Below are positions 8,648-18,021 of a stretch of 64,000 nt of DNA, one piece after another. The first letter of the stretch is position 1; each line of letters opens with the position of its first letter. The stretch is taken from NCBI GenBank assembly GCA_951813085.1, contig OX638348.1:3357627-3421626 (forward strand). Direction: 5' to 3'. Source of the DNA: an uncultured Opitutaceae bacterium (lineage in GTDB: Bacteria > Verrucomicrobiota > Verrucomicrobiia > Opitutales > Opitutaceae). The translations under genes and the position numbers were made by a program. Under the pieces are notes generated by a model. The model ran no database searches. It had not been told where the DNA came from and saw nothing but the letters and a program-made list of their open reading frames with translations.

Positions 8648-10423
8648 CTAAGTTTCAGCGGGGGCTTCCGCCTTCTTTTTGCCGATTCGGTGCAACACCA
8701 ATCCGATCCCACCGATCACCAGGCCGCAGAAGAGGAAGCTGATCCGTCCGCCGATGCTGTTGGGAATGATGATCCCGAGCAAGCCGATGAATCCGCCATA
8801 AATGAAGCAAAGGACCCCCATTGCAGCTGATTGATTCTTGTCATTGTCCTTTCCTCCTTCTGCCTTGTGCTCGACGGGACGCTTCTGGTTCTCAAAGAAC
8901 GTATCGACGGCGGCATCTGGCTTGTATCCATACTTTTTACCAATGAATACAGTGAGGAAAAACCAAAGGCTACAAACGAGTACATTCCCCAATCCAGAGA
9001 AGAAGTAGAGAAAGTCCGATTTTTCGCGCCCGGCAAGTTCGCCGACGCCGAACCATCCATACTTCTCCGTCTGCAGAGATATAAATGAAAAGGTAACGCC
9101 GACGAGCACAGTACTCCAGGCCGCCCATTTTGGAGCGTTCTTGATGAAGAGCCCCCAAACGAGCGGCATCGCGATAGGGATGCCGATCATGGAACCGAAA
9201 AGGACCATGATTTCGAAGAGATCCCAGTCCTTTAGCTTCAGCCAAAGCAGGCCTGCACCAATTATCAAGATTCCAAATACGCCGGACATTATCTTGCCCA
9301 CAAAAAGCAATTCCTTGTCACTCGCCTTTTTGCGGAGAATCGGCTTGTAGAAATTGTTGACGAATATGCCTGCGTTCACGTTCAGCCCACTATCCATCGA
9401 TGACATTGTCGCCGCGAACAAACTACAGACGAGGAGACCAATCATTCCCACCGGCATCACTTCCATGCCCATAAAGAGAAACGCTCCCTCGGATGGATTG
9501 GCGAGATTGGGGAAGACGGAAGCCATATCTGGCTGAATCACGCGCGCCGCCATCGGTGGGATGAACCAAATGATCGGCCCAGAGAACATGAGAAGGCAGG
9601 CCATCATGCTCGCCTTTCGAGCTTGCTTGTCATCCTTCACGCACAAGTACCGATAGGAATCGAACATGTTGTTAATCTTGAATGCCTGCACCACGAAGGC
9701 GGTGAAAATCCATATGGAGACGAAGCGGGCATCCTCAGCCACGCTGAAATTGAAATGATGCGCCGGCACCTTTTCCATCAATCCGCTGAATCCACCGATC
9801 GCCGGATGCGCCAATGCAAGAATGCACACAACGATCGAGATGCACATCAAAAGCAGAACCTGTATGAAATCAGAGGCGATCACGGCCCAGGCTCCCCCGG
9901 CCACAGACATCACCACTACGGCTACCCCAACCACCCAGACCGTAACGAGCGGATCGATTTGAAAAACGCTCGAAACCACGATCGCGAGACCATTTAGCCA
10001 AATGCCTGCATAAAGCACTCGGGACGGAACTTGCGTCCAGGTGAAAATCTGTTCATTGAAAGCGCCGAATCGGGCCCTCACCGAGTCGATCGGAGTGACT
10101 ACCCGCATTCGTCGGAATCGATAGCTGGTAACGAAATAATTCAGCAAGTAGCCTACCGCGTTGCCGAAAAAGATAAGCGAGACCAAAGCCCCATCCGTAT
10201 AGGCTTTACCCGCCGCTCCGGTGAACGTCCAGGCGCTGAACTGGGTCATGAAGGCGGAAGCGCCCACCATCCACCAGAGCATGCTGCCTCCACCGCGAAA
10301 GTAGTCGCTCGAATCGCTGCTGAAACTTTTATAGACGAACCCGATGCCGAACATGAACACGAGGTAGAAGGCCAAGACCCCAAGGTCCCATAGGGTAAGA
10401 TTAGTTCCGTAGACGGCTTCCAT
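8648..10423 (-). CDS. Sodium:solute symporter (SSS family)
   Basis: A 591-residue inner-membrane transporter with about 14 predicted helices. N-terminal features of the SSS fold are clear: LGVLAFYLVFMFGIGFVYKSF, YFRGGGSMLWWMVGASAFMTQFSAWTFTGAAGKAY (the unwound TM1 sodium-site helix), and ALVSLIFFGNAVGY. A charged loop (about residues 515-545) precedes two last helices. In polysaccharide gene clusters such proteins carry sugar or uronate monomers. It stands alone at the left edge of the polysaccharide block, and a copy of the 12-bp A/T element (10571-10582) lies about 150 bp upstream. The substrate is not decidable from the sequence. Confidence 0.9.
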   Translation of the reverse strand: MEAVYGTNLTLWDLGVLAFYLVFMFGIGFVYKSFSSDSSDYFRGGGSMLWWMVGASAFMTQFSAWTFTGAAGKAYTDGALVSLIFFGNAVGYLLNYFVTSYRFRRMRVVTPIDSVRARFGAFNEQIFTWTQVPSRVLYAGIWLNGLAIVVSSVFQIDPLVTVWVVGVAVVVMSVAGGAWAVIASDFIQVLLLMCISIVVCILALAHPAIGGFSGLMEKVPAHHFNFSVAEDARFVSIWIFTAFVVQAFKINNMFDSYRYLCVKDDKQARKASMMACLLMFSGPIIWFIPPMAARVIQPDMASVFPNLANPSEGAFLFMGMEVMPVGMIGLLVCSLFAATMSSMDSGLNVNAGIFVNNFYKPILRKKASDKELLFVGKIMSGVFGILIIGAGLLWLKLKDWDLFEIMVLFGSMIGIPIAMPLVWGLFIKNAPKWAAWSTVLVGVTFSFISLQTEKYGWFGVGELAGREKSDFLYFFSGLGNVLVCSLWFFLTVFIGKKYGYKPDAAVDTFFENQKRPVEHKAEGGKDNDKNQSAAMGVLCFIYGGFIGLLGIIIPNSIGGRISFLFCGLVIGGIGLVLHRIGKKKAEAPAET

Positions 10424-10905
10424 AGTTTATAAATATTAGTGGTTTGGGGGATTTTTAGGCGGTAAGCATTTTGGGGGCCACTCAAAAATGAAAGAGGAAT
10501 CAATCGCGCATAAGCGTGGAGGTACATCGACGGGCACGAGGGGATTGGAATCGAAAATTGGCTGCTTTACTTATAATTATTAATAACTTAGCCGTTTATA
10601 CGAGAACATTGTCGCTCGCGTCCACTGAAAAAGGATCAATTTCTGCTTATCAGCGAAAGTTAGGGAACGCCTCGGCAGTGCGTTCCCTCGCAAACCGATT
10701 ACCCGAAAAGGAAGAATGGCGATCGCTCAAAAGCGGCCGCATTCGTAGACGAGGATGTAGACGTAGAGGAATTCCATGGGCTTGCCCGGGCACAGAGGAG
10801 AGCGAATTGGTGGGACTATGGGGGCCCGGCTTCTGTCGCAAGGCTCCATACGCTCCACCAGGCTCCGGCTCCGTTCCTCGCGGGGCTCGGAACGTAGCCG
10901 GAGCC
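10424..10905. other. Intergenic region between the symporter and tRNA-Ala
   Basis: No supported gene. It contains the symporter promoter side, an A/T-rich operator candidate at 10569-10584, unremarkable sequence, and toward the tRNA a long GC-rich inverted repeat (10852-10914) described separately. Open frames on either strand here have no recognisable content and partly run through the tRNA. Confidence 0.5.
10569..10584 (+). promoter_or_regulatory. Candidate LacI-type operator (ACTTATAATTATTAAT), symporter promoter
   Basis: The 12-mer TTATAATTATTA at 10571-10582 occurs identically upstream of the isomerase/SDR/lyase operon (16364-16375) and, inverted, between the TonB receptor and lacI-type genes (38267-38278). 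Here and at 16362 it is extended to ACTTATAATTATTA. Near-palindromic (TTATA-AT-TATTA). Binding is inferred, not shown. Confidence 0.45.
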
Positions 10906-10914
10906 TGGTGGAGC
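10852..10914. repeat. Long perfect inverted repeat downstream of, and including, the tRNA-Ala 3' end
   Basis: GCTCCACCAGGCTCCGGCT (10852-10870) is the exact reverse complement of 10896-10914; after one mismatch a further six pairs form (CGTTCC/GGAACG), leaving a short loop. The right arm includes the last nine bases of tRNA-Ala (GCTCCACCA as read on the tRNA strand). In the transcript the tRNA 3' end could pair with a downstream copy of its own complement. It lacks a T-tract, so it is not a standard terminator; a processing signal or a palindromic mobile repeat lodged at a tRNA end is possible. Confidence 0.8.
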
Positions 10915-10981
10915 CGATCGGGATCGAACCGACGACCTCCTGCATGCCATGCAGGCGCTCTTCCAACTGAGCTACGGCCCC
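10906..10981 (-). tRNA. tRNA-Ala(GGC)
   Basis: Cloverleaf on the minus strand: acceptor GGGGCCG/CGGCTCC (one G-U pair), D-arm GTAGCTCAGTTGGAAGAGC, anticodon stem CCTGC/GCAGG with loop ATGGCAT (anticodon GGC at 10946-10948), T-arm GTCGGTTCGATCCCGAT, discriminator A, encoded CCA at 10906-10908. The size is 76 nt. The 3' end forms part of the large inverted repeat that follows. Confidence 0.96.
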
Positions 10982-11092
10982 AAAAACAGGCGATCAAAAC
11001 GCCAGCTTCCGAATGACTTGGCAAGCGAAAACTAGCCGCTATTCGCATCGAAAGACCGAGTGACCTTGGGAGACGATTGCGGCCCAGCCACT

Positions 11093-14000
11093 CTACTGAA
11101 GATCGGCCACATCGTAAACCTCGATCAGCGAGACTCCAACCGAGTCGTTAGGTCCGGTCAAATGGATCGTATACAGCCCAGGCTCCAGCACAGTCACAAT
11201 AGCCGCATCCTTCGAACCCGCCGCAAAAGGGAATGCTCCCACAGAGTCCGCTGTCTCCGCGATCGATTCCGCAACCAACGGAGGAAGGTCGTCCCAGTTG
11301 TCGTTAAACAAAAGCGATTCTCCCGCCTCGTTGAACAACTCGATCCGCACATCCGGACAAGCGTCGCTCAAGCCGTAAGCCTCCAGTGACGGACCCGCGC
11401 CTCGAATCAAGAGCTGCTTCGGAAGATCGCCCCCGATCACGAAACCAGCGATCGAAACCTCTTCTGGCGCTTCCCGTTTCGAACGAGCGGACTGGTTGGC
11501 CAGGCTCAGAGACCCGGACACTTCGTATATTTCCAGCATCGCTTCTCCTAGCGAGGCATCGCCGGAAACGACGTGCACGGTATACAAACCAGGCTCGAAA
11601 TTAGTCAGAATCGCTGCGTCTGCGCTACCCGCTTCCAAGGCGAAGGCACCAACATCGCTTCCTGCAGAGGCGATCGCCGCCCCATTTTCGTCTTCCCAAT
11701 CATCGTTGGAAAAAATCGGTTCGCCCGCTTCATTGTAGACAGTGAGTACGGGATCGGCAATCGCGTCCGGGACATTTTGATCGATCAATCCGGGGCCCAC
11801 GCCACGAATCAGCATCGACTTCGAACCACCGCTCCGTACCACGAATCCCGCGATCAACGTTCCCGAACCTGGGCTGACATATGCACGCACCGACTGATTC
11901 ACCAATCGGGAGCTGCCTCCTCCCAGAATCCTCCTATGGCCCAAGTAAGACGGCCCCGTGTCCATCGTCGTCAACGGACCGGATACATCAGACGGTGCGC
12001 TGGAAACTTCGTCCGCGCCTACATCCTCGGACGCGTCGCGATCTTGACCATCGATATCGATTTCAACCGCGCCAATGATATCCGTCGCCGCATCCACGAC
12101 AGGGCTCGCCTCCGAAGGTCGCGCGATTCTGAATACATTGTCAATCGATAGCAGTGGATCCGCGACCGTAAAGCCAGTCGCGATCAAGCCGCCCATGGGA
12201 CGACCGAATATGATGTTCCCGTCCCAGGTTTGGTCCGCTGCGTTTTCGCCGATGACGAAGTCGCCTGTAGTCTGGCTTCCCGCCGCCATGAGGTTGTTGG
12301 CGACCACGATTCCCGTTGGCAGTACCGTCCGGTCGCGCTCGCCAAACCCAGCCGCGATCTCGATGAGCGGACCTTGATTATCGTAGAATGTGTTGAATGC
12401 GATCACCGCTCGATCCGCCGAGAAGTACTCGTTGAGCGGGGAATCCGGAACGCCGGCGTACACAGTGATCGCCGCCCCATCCCGAGAGGTCGTTCCCTCG
12501 AAGTAATTATTGATGATCATGTGGTCGCGCCCGATCACGCGAACGCCGCCCGTCTCGCCTAAAAATCCGCCTAGGAAGTAGTTGCCTTCAACGAGGCAGC
12601 GATCTCCGTGACGCAGCGTCAGCGTGCCACGCGATTCATGGAAGGTGTTGTAGCGATAGATATTCTCGCCCGACTTGTTCGAGATGATCTCGATCTCGCC
12701 GTCCACTCGCGTAAACAAGTTGTACTCAACCGTAGTGATCGAATTGCTCATGGACGTATCGCTGGTTCCGATACGAATCGTTTCCCAACCGTTTTCGCCA
12801 CCATCGATTCGATTTGCAAAGTGGTTGTGATCGATCCGGTGGTAGTTTGGCTGTCCATCGAGCCAGACGACCAAGGTGACACCCGGCACGTTGTGGCCCG
12901 AGAAGTAGCAATTGTCGACGCGGTTGCGCTGACCGTACATCGACACGTAGCTCATTTTAGAACCGTCCGAAGGAATGTAGTCGATTACCGCCACATTGGT
13001 GAGCCGGCAGTCCGTCGCATGCGTATCCGCCCGGAACTGGATCACTTCGTCGTCGTTTCCTGAATACTTGCCTGTAAAGGCGAATCCATCCACGACCAAC
13101 CAGCTTCCACCAATCTCGATTCTAGATTCCTGAGTAAAGATCACTTCGCCCGCAACTTCCGCTCGCAGCGTAATCGGCGCGATTTCGACACCCTCCGCTT
13201 GGAAATCGATTTGCCAATCGGGGTATTCGCCCACCGCTACGACTATCTCGTCGCCCGGCAACGCTAACTCGATCGCGTCCTCCAGCTCGCTCTCAGTCGA
13301 AACTTCGTAGACCACCGGATCATGCACCTCTACCAGGAACGTCCCGCTATCGATCGTCCCTTCGTCGTTCGAAACACGCACCCAGAATGAGGAGTCTTCC
13401 GTCAAAGCAGGCGAGTTGAACACGGCGCCAGTTGCTCCCGCAACCGGACTTGAAGTGTCTCCCGAAGCTCCCTGGTACCACTGGTAGCTCAAAGGCGCCC
13501 GGCCTTCCACCGTTACCGAGATCTCGGCAGAGCCATTGACCACCGCGAAGTCCTCCGCCATCGAATCGACGAGGAACGGGGTGATTTGCTCTAGAGTGAC
13601 CGCCTCCACTTCGCTCGTCGGATCGGAGTTCAGTCCATTGGTCGACGATACGCGGTAGAAATAGCTCGTCTCCGTATCAAGCCCGGTATCCTCGAACTCG
13701 GTCACGTCCGCGTTCACATCCGCGACTACTGCATAGACTCCGGATGCCCCTGTCTTGCGCTCGACCAGGAAGCCGGATTCGTCAGACGAATTATCCGTCC
13801 AGGAAAGAGTTGCGGAACGCGCTTCGACCGAATCCACCGCCAAATCGCTAGGCGAGGCTGGAGGCGATCCGATCGGATTCACGCGACTGATTACGATGTT
13901 GTCAAACGCGATGCCGCCTTCGCTGTTCGTGTCTTGGAAGAACGCAATCTGACCGAGATCGTTGTTCTCTTCATTGAACACAATTTGAGGGGCGTTGGCC

Positions 14001-16183
14001 GGATCCGGCGTCACGAAGAAATCGAACTCGCCCAGCTTGGATCCAGCGAGGAAAATGTGAACCGTGTTCGGCAGCAATGTCCCTGCTCCGAGATCGAAGA
14101 GGTCGTAGACGACGCTTTGCGAATCGTGCGAGTTGATCAGGAGCGATACCTCATTCGGATTGGACACGTCGTAGAGGCCCAGCGCCGTCGTTCCGCTCAG
14201 CGAGTCGACCGATAGCGAACCGTCGTTGAAGAGAGACAAGCGGAAGGGGCGGAAATCGGAATTGTTCAACGCTCCCGCCAATGCCCGGCCAACGCCGACG
14301 TGCATGGCCGTGTCGCCTTCCTCCGCCGCGACTGCGTAGCCGCGCTGGAAATCGAAGTCCACACGCACTTCGGAAACATCTTCGCCTCCATTAAATGGAT
14401 ACCTAAAGTGCGTGCTATTTCCCGAAGAGGTTCCGAGATCGTAGAAGTAGAGACTCTGTCCAGTGAGCGGGTTCGCCACCGGTGTTGAGTCCGCATCCAC
14501 CACGACCGCGCCATTGGTGGAGCTGTTTGAGCCAGGCGTAAAGGACGCTCCTTCCACTACTGGCTGCTCTCCCACCGTATCGCTCTCGAAGTCGAGAGAA
14601 GAATAAATGTTCAAAGAAGGGTCAACATCCCCTCCACCTGGCGCTGCGATACCTTTGAAAACAAGGTCGTCGATAATCAGACTTCCGAGGCTATTGGTAT
14701 CCTGGTAGAAGGCGAATCTGCCCAGATCCGGCACGCCGGCCGCGAAATCCACCGCCCCATCGCTCGGATCCAGAGCGAGCGCGAACTCGCCCCCAAGGCT
14801 ACCATTGATGTAGATGTGGAACGAATTGGCGGGGATCGTTCCTGAACCCACGGCCACGTCGTAGTCCAGCGATTCCGAATCGTCGGAGTTGAATAGCATC
14901 TCCAGCGTGTTGGAGGCAGCGGGATCGAACGAGCCAATGTCATCCGTGGATGTTAGAGAGCCCGCATCCGGACCCGAGCGCATGTCGATGCTGCCGTCCT
15001 CGTTAAGCCGGAGCTCAAATGGACGTCGCGAGCTTGATGTCGGGTTCAACCCGGCGTGCGTAATCGAAAACGCTATACGCTCCCCTTCCGCCTGCGCTGG
15101 CCCGCGCGAGAAGTCAAAGGACACATGGAGGCTGTCCACGTTATCCCCGCCATTGAAATCGCCTCCCAAGCGAACGTTGTCAGAGATTGTTGAGTCCAGT
15201 GCGTAGACACTCTGACCCGTCAATGGACTGGCCGGATCGCTCGCTCCGTCAATGACTCGGATATCCGTGCCGTCCAGCGGCGTAAAGGAGTTGTCGTTAA
15301 AGCCATCGGGTTCCGATCCGACGGTGTCCGTTTCGAAGTCGAACGCTGAATACACGACTGTCCCCGGATCCGAACTTTCATCCCCCGTCTCCACATCCTG
15401 AATCTTCAAGTTGTCCACGATCAAAGCGCCGACGCTTCCCGTATCTTGATAGAAGGCAACCCGGCCCAGATCGGGCAGCCCCGTATTGTAAGCTACGGCT
15501 TCATCGCTGGGATCTAGAAAAAAGTCGTATTCGCCCAGCTTGGTCCCATTTACATATACGTGGAAGGTGTTAGGCAGTAGCGTGCCCGAGCCTACGCCGT
15601 CCGCATCGTAGTCCAGCGAGGCAGCATCGTCGGAATTCAGCAACACCGTCATGTGATGCGTGTCCGCTGTTGAGAAAGTCCCAATCTCCGTACTGACGCC
15701 CTCCGAGCGCATGTCTAGTCCCCCATCCTGAAGGATCCGGAACTCAAAGGCTCGGCGCGAACTAGAGGTCAAAGGCACACCCGCCATTCCCACGGTGAAA
15801 TTGATCTCGGTGCTCGACGCTGGACCGGTGATAGCAGGATCTACCGCAAAATCGAAATCGACCTGGAGCGATGATACATTGTCCCCGTTATCGATATCCG
15901 CTACATATCGTACGTTGCCGCCGTCATCGAGGTCGTAGATGTAGAGACTCTTACCCCCGAAAGGCGAAGCAGGAGTCGAAGCTCCATCGACAATAGTGAC
16001 ACCCTGATTCGCCTCCGGAGAATCGGGCGACAGATCCAGAACGCCAGCAGCAGGAGCGCTCCCAACGACTTCCGCCTCGAAATCGGTTTCAAAAAAAGTA
16101 ACCCCTGCAGCGGAGGAAATGAACAGGTGCGACATCGCGAGTCCAAGGGATGCCAATTTCAAGGGGGCAGATAAATGATTCAT
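11093..16183 (-). CDS. Secreted multidomain PL6-family polysaccharide lyase (alginate lyase/chondroitinase B type)
   Basis: A 1696-residue exported enzyme. Order: signal peptide (1-26); three related lectin-like beta-sandwich repeats (about 30-265, 279-510, 530-768, each starting FETDTVG-like and ending with a DNLKI/DDLVF strand); a fibronectin III domain (775-865); an Ig-like domain (870-958, LSYQWYQGASG); a PL6 parallel beta-helix (about 960-1385); and two copies of the verrucomicrobial C-terminal repeat (1425-1560, 1565-1696). The PL6 core holds ISNKSGENIYRYNTF followed by LTLRHGD: the Lys (about 1169) and Arg are exactly 21 residues apart, the same spacing as the catalytic Lys/Arg of chondroitinase B and PL6 alginate lyases. 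PL6 members eliminate at mannuronate or dermatan units; alginate is the likelier substrate in a bacterium of this kind. Divergent from the isomerase operon. Confidence 0.9.
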   Translation of the reverse strand: MNHLSAPLKLASLGLAMSHLFISSAAGVTFFETDFEAEVVGSAPAAGVLDLSPDSPEANQGVTIVDGASTPASPFGGKSLYIYDLDDGGNVRYVADIDNGDNVSSLQVDFDFAVDPAITGPASSTEINFTVGMAGVPLTSSSRRAFEFRILQDGGLDMRSEGVSTEIGTFSTADTHHMTVLLNSDDAASLDYDADGVGSGTLLPNTFHVYVNGTKLGEYDFFLDPSDEAVAYNTGLPDLGRVAFYQDTGSVGALIVDNLKIQDVETGDESSDPGTVVYSAFDFETDTVGSEPDGFNDNSFTPLDGTDIRVIDGASDPASPLTGQSVYALDSTISDNVRLGGDFNGGDNVDSLHVSFDFSRGPAQAEGERIAFSITHAGLNPTSSSRRPFELRLNEDGSIDMRSGPDAGSLTSTDDIGSFDPAASNTLEMLFNSDDSESLDYDVAVGSGTIPANSFHIYINGSLGGEFALALDPSDGAVDFAAGVPDLGRFAFYQDTNSLGSLIIDDLVFKGIAAPGGGDVDPSLNIYSSLDFESDTVGEQPVVEGASFTPGSNSSTNGAVVVDADSTPVANPLTGQSLYFYDLGTSSGNSTHFRYPFNGGEDVSEVRVDFDFQRGYAVAAEEGDTAMHVGVGRALAGALNNSDFRPFRLSLFNDGSLSVDSLSGTTALGLYDVSNPNEVSLLINSHDSQSVVYDLFDLGAGTLLPNTVHIFLAGSKLGEFDFFVTPDPANAPQIVFNEENNDLGQIAFFQDTNSEGGIAFDNIVISRVNPIGSPPASPSDLAVDSVEARSATLSWTDNSSDESGFLVERKTGASGVYAVVADVNADVTEFEDTGLDTETSYFYRVSSTNGLNSDPTSEVEAVTLEQITPFLVDSMAEDFAVVNGSAEISVTVEGRAPLSYQWYQGASGDTSSPVAGATGAVFNSPALTEDSSFWVRVSNDEGTIDSGTFLVEVHDPVVYEVSTESELEDAIELALPGDEIVVAVGEYPDWQIDFQAEGVEIAPITLRAEVAGEVIFTQESRIEIGGSWLVVDGFAFTGKYSGNDDEVIQFRADTHATDCRLTNVAVIDYIPSDGSKMSYVSMYGQRNRVDNCYFSGHNVPGVTLVVWLDGQPNYHRIDHNHFANRIDGGENGWETIRIGTSDTSMSNSITTVEYNLFTRVDGEIEIISNKSGENIYRYNTFHESRGTLTLRHGDRCLVEGNYFLGGFLGETGGVRVIGRDHMIINNYFEGTTSRDGAAITVYAGVPDSPLNEYFSADRAVIAFNTFYDNQGPLIEIAAGFGERDRTVLPTGIVVANNLMAAGSQTTGDFVIGENAADQTWDGNIIFGRPMGGLIATGFTVADPLLSIDNVFRIARPSEASPVVDAATDIIGAVEIDIDGQDRDASEDVGADEVSSAPSDVSGPLTTMDTGPSYLGHRRILGGGSSRLVNQSVRAYVSPGSGTLIAGFVVRSGGSKSMLIRGVGPGLIDQNVPDAIADPVLTVYNEAGEPIFSNDDWEDENGAAIASAGSDVGAFALEAGSADAAILTNFEPGLYTVHVVSGDASLGEAMLEIYEVSGSLSLANQSARSKREAPEEVSIAGFVIGGDLPKQLLIRGAGPSLEAYGLSDACPDVRIELFNEAGESLLFNDNWDDLPPLVAESIAETADSVGAFPFAAGSKDAAIVTVLEPGLYTIHLTGPNDSVGVSLIEVYDVADLQ

Positions 16184-16361
16184 CTTAATTATTATGAGTC
16201 AGGTTATTATATTTATTAATCCAGGAAGCCAATTCCATTCATTTTCGTCAATTCAATTCCAATCGACTGCACACGCCACACTCTGGGCAAGGGATCATTT
16301 TCTTAAGCGTCCGGCTCCATTGGCAGCGATTTACCCAATATTGAGGTTGAATTCCAATTTA

Positions 16362-16377
16362 ACTTATAATTATTATA
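16362..16377 (+). promoter_or_regulatory. Candidate LacI-type operator (ACTTATAATTATTATA) before the isomerase/SDR/lyase operon
   Basis: Contains the same 12-mer TTATAATTATTA (16364-16375) as the symporter and TonB-receptor regions, ending only eight bases before the first ATG. The 200-bp divergent region to the PL6 gene contains further A/T tracts, including CTCATAATAATTAAG (minus strand, just before the PL6 ATG), a weaker relative. A site so close to the start would block initiation when bound. Confidence 0.45.
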
Positions 16378-16383
16378 TTCTCA

Positions 16384-17220
16384 ATGAACCAGGTTGCGTC
16401 TCAATTCGCTGATTTCAGGTGGTCATTCTCTACGTTAGGGTGTCCCGCCCTGACCTTGGAGGAATGCTGCGCCCTTTCGGAATCCTATGGAATCGCCTCC
16501 ATCGAGGCCCGAACTCTGGAATCGACCGCCGACCTTCCGCGCCTATTCGAGGTACGGTACGGTTCCCGCGAGGAACTGGCTCGATACTTAGGCAGCCAAT
16601 CCGCGTCGATCGATTTCCTGGACACCTCATTGAAGCTTGTGGGCAACGATTCAGTTTCTCGAAACGAATTCCTGAAATTCATCCCATGGGCGGAGGCGAT
16701 CAGGGCCAAGTGGCTACGCGTATTTGACGGAGGCACGGTTAGCGATCGACTCGACGCGGAATCTTTTGAGGAGGCGAACGACACTCTTGATTGGTGGACA
16801 GCGCTCAAGAATGAGAAGGGTTGGAAAGTAGATATAGCCATCGAAACTCACGATTCGTTGGTCCATGCTACTGCACGATCGCAATTGCTTGATGCCATCC
16901 GGTCCCCAATTGCGTTTATTTGGGACTCCCATCACACTTGGAAGAAAGCGAACGAGCCCATTTCCGTTTCCTGGAATCAAATTAAGGATCTCGTGGTCAA
17001 TGTTCATATAAAGGACAGCATTTCCATCGCATCCGCGCGTCACCCATTTACTTACGTACAGCTGGGCGAAGGCGAATTTCCATTGAACGAGGTCTTGAGC
17101 TTGCTGGATGGCGACTCCTATGAAGGAAACGTTAGCATCGAATGGGAGCGCCAATGGCACCCCTACCTCCCTCCGCTCGAAACGGCCCTTTCTAAGGCGA
17201 AAGAATTCGCTTGGTTCTAA
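16384..17220 (+). CDS. Sugar phosphate isomerase/epimerase (xylose isomerase-like TIM barrel)
   Basis: A 278-residue cytoplasmic protein of the AP endonuclease 2/xylose isomerase-like family. Seen: N-terminal strand FSTLGCPALTLEECCALSESYGIASIEARTL, mid-region KVDIAIETHDS with the metal-site Glu-x-His, AFIWDSHHTWKKANEP with the Asp/His pair, VNVHIKDS, and the C-terminal GEGEFPLNEVLSLL...VSIEWERQWHP with the last acidic ligand. These cover the usual divalent-metal ligands, so activity is plausible. First gene of an operon with an SDR 12 bp downstream and a lyase after that. Substrate unknown; an unusual keto-uronate or its reduced product would suit the neighbours. Confidence 0.85.
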   Translation: MNQVASQFADFRWSFSTLGCPALTLEECCALSESYGIASIEARTLESTADLPRLFEVRYGSREELARYLGSQSASIDFLDTSLKLVGNDSVSRNEFLKFIPWAEAIRAKWLRVFDGGTVSDRLDAESFEEANDTLDWWTALKNEKGWKVDIAIETHDSLVHATARSQLLDAIRSPIAFIWDSHHTWKKANEPISVSWNQIKDLVVNVHIKDSISIASARHPFTYVQLGEGEFPLNEVLSLLDGDSYEGNVSIEWERQWHPYLPPLETALSKAKEFAWF

Positions 17221-17232
17221 TAGAATGACTTT

Positions 17233-17991
17233 ATGAACAAACTCGAAAACAAGAACGTTTTAATCACAGCCGGCGCGCAGGGTATTGGAGAAGCCATTAC
17301 CAGGCAATTCATCGATGGCGGAGCCAATGTTGCGATCCATTATTTTTCAAGCGCGGATACTGCTCTCGAACTAGCAAGCTATGCGGAATCAAAAGGCCGA
17401 AAAGCAATCGCAGTATCAGGTGATCTTACGAACGAGCAGGAAGCTCAATCCGTAGTCGATCGCGCTGTCAGCGAACTGGGAGGGCTGGACATTCTGATTA
17501 ATAATGCGGGATCGCTGGTTGGCCGAAAATGGCTCGAGGAAATGGACGCCGCCTTCTGGCACAAAGTTATGGATATCAATCTTACATCGATGATGTTCAT
17601 CACCAAGGCCGCGGAGCCGACGCTCGCGCGCAACGAAAACAGCAGCATCGTCAATCTGGCATCGCTCGCAGGTCGAAAAGGCGGACACCCCGGATCGCTC
17701 GCCTACTCTACGAGCAAAGGGGCGATCCTCACATTCACCCGCGCCCTCTCCAACGAGCTCGGGCCCAAGGGCATCCGAGTCAACGCCATCGCCCCAGGCC
17801 TCATCCTCGGCACCTCTTTTCACAACACCCACACTTCGAAGGAATCGGCGGATCAAACCATCGCCACCATCCCGATCCAGCGCGCCGGCTCCGCTGAAGA
17901 TGTTGCGCGAGCAGTCGCCTTCCTCGCCTCTGAATACGATGGATTTATAACGGGCGCCACGCTCGACATCAACGGCGGCGTCTACGCGTAG
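17233..17991 (+). CDS. SDR-family oxidoreductase
   Basis: A 252-residue classical short-chain dehydrogenase/reductase. Cofactor loop TAGAQGIGEA (residues 13-22), NNAG motif (about 89-92), catalytic Ser in VNLASLAG and YSTSK (Tyr about 157, Lys about 161), and the PG motif IAPGLI. The second strand ends HYFSSADTA rather than in an Asp, which fits NADP(H) better than NAD(H). In alginate degraders, an SDR reduces DEH (the keto-uronate made by exolytic lyases) to KDG; the position between an isomerase and a lyase makes that the best guess, but KduD-like or FabG-like roles cannot be excluded. Confidence 0.88.
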   Translation: MNKLENKNVLITAGAQGIGEAITRQFIDGGANVAIHYFSSADTALELASYAESKGRKAIAVSGDLTNEQEAQSVVDRAVSELGGLDILINNAGSLVGRKWLEEMDAAFWHKVMDINLTSMMFITKAAEPTLARNENSSIVNLASLAGRKGGHPGSLAYSTSKGAILTFTRALSNELGPKGIRVNAIAPGLILGTSFHNTHTSKESADQTIATIPIQRAGSAEDVARAVAFLASEYDGFITGATLDINGGVYA

Positions 17992-18021
17992 CCGACTTTC
18001 GAAACCCCGACCGCGATCAAA

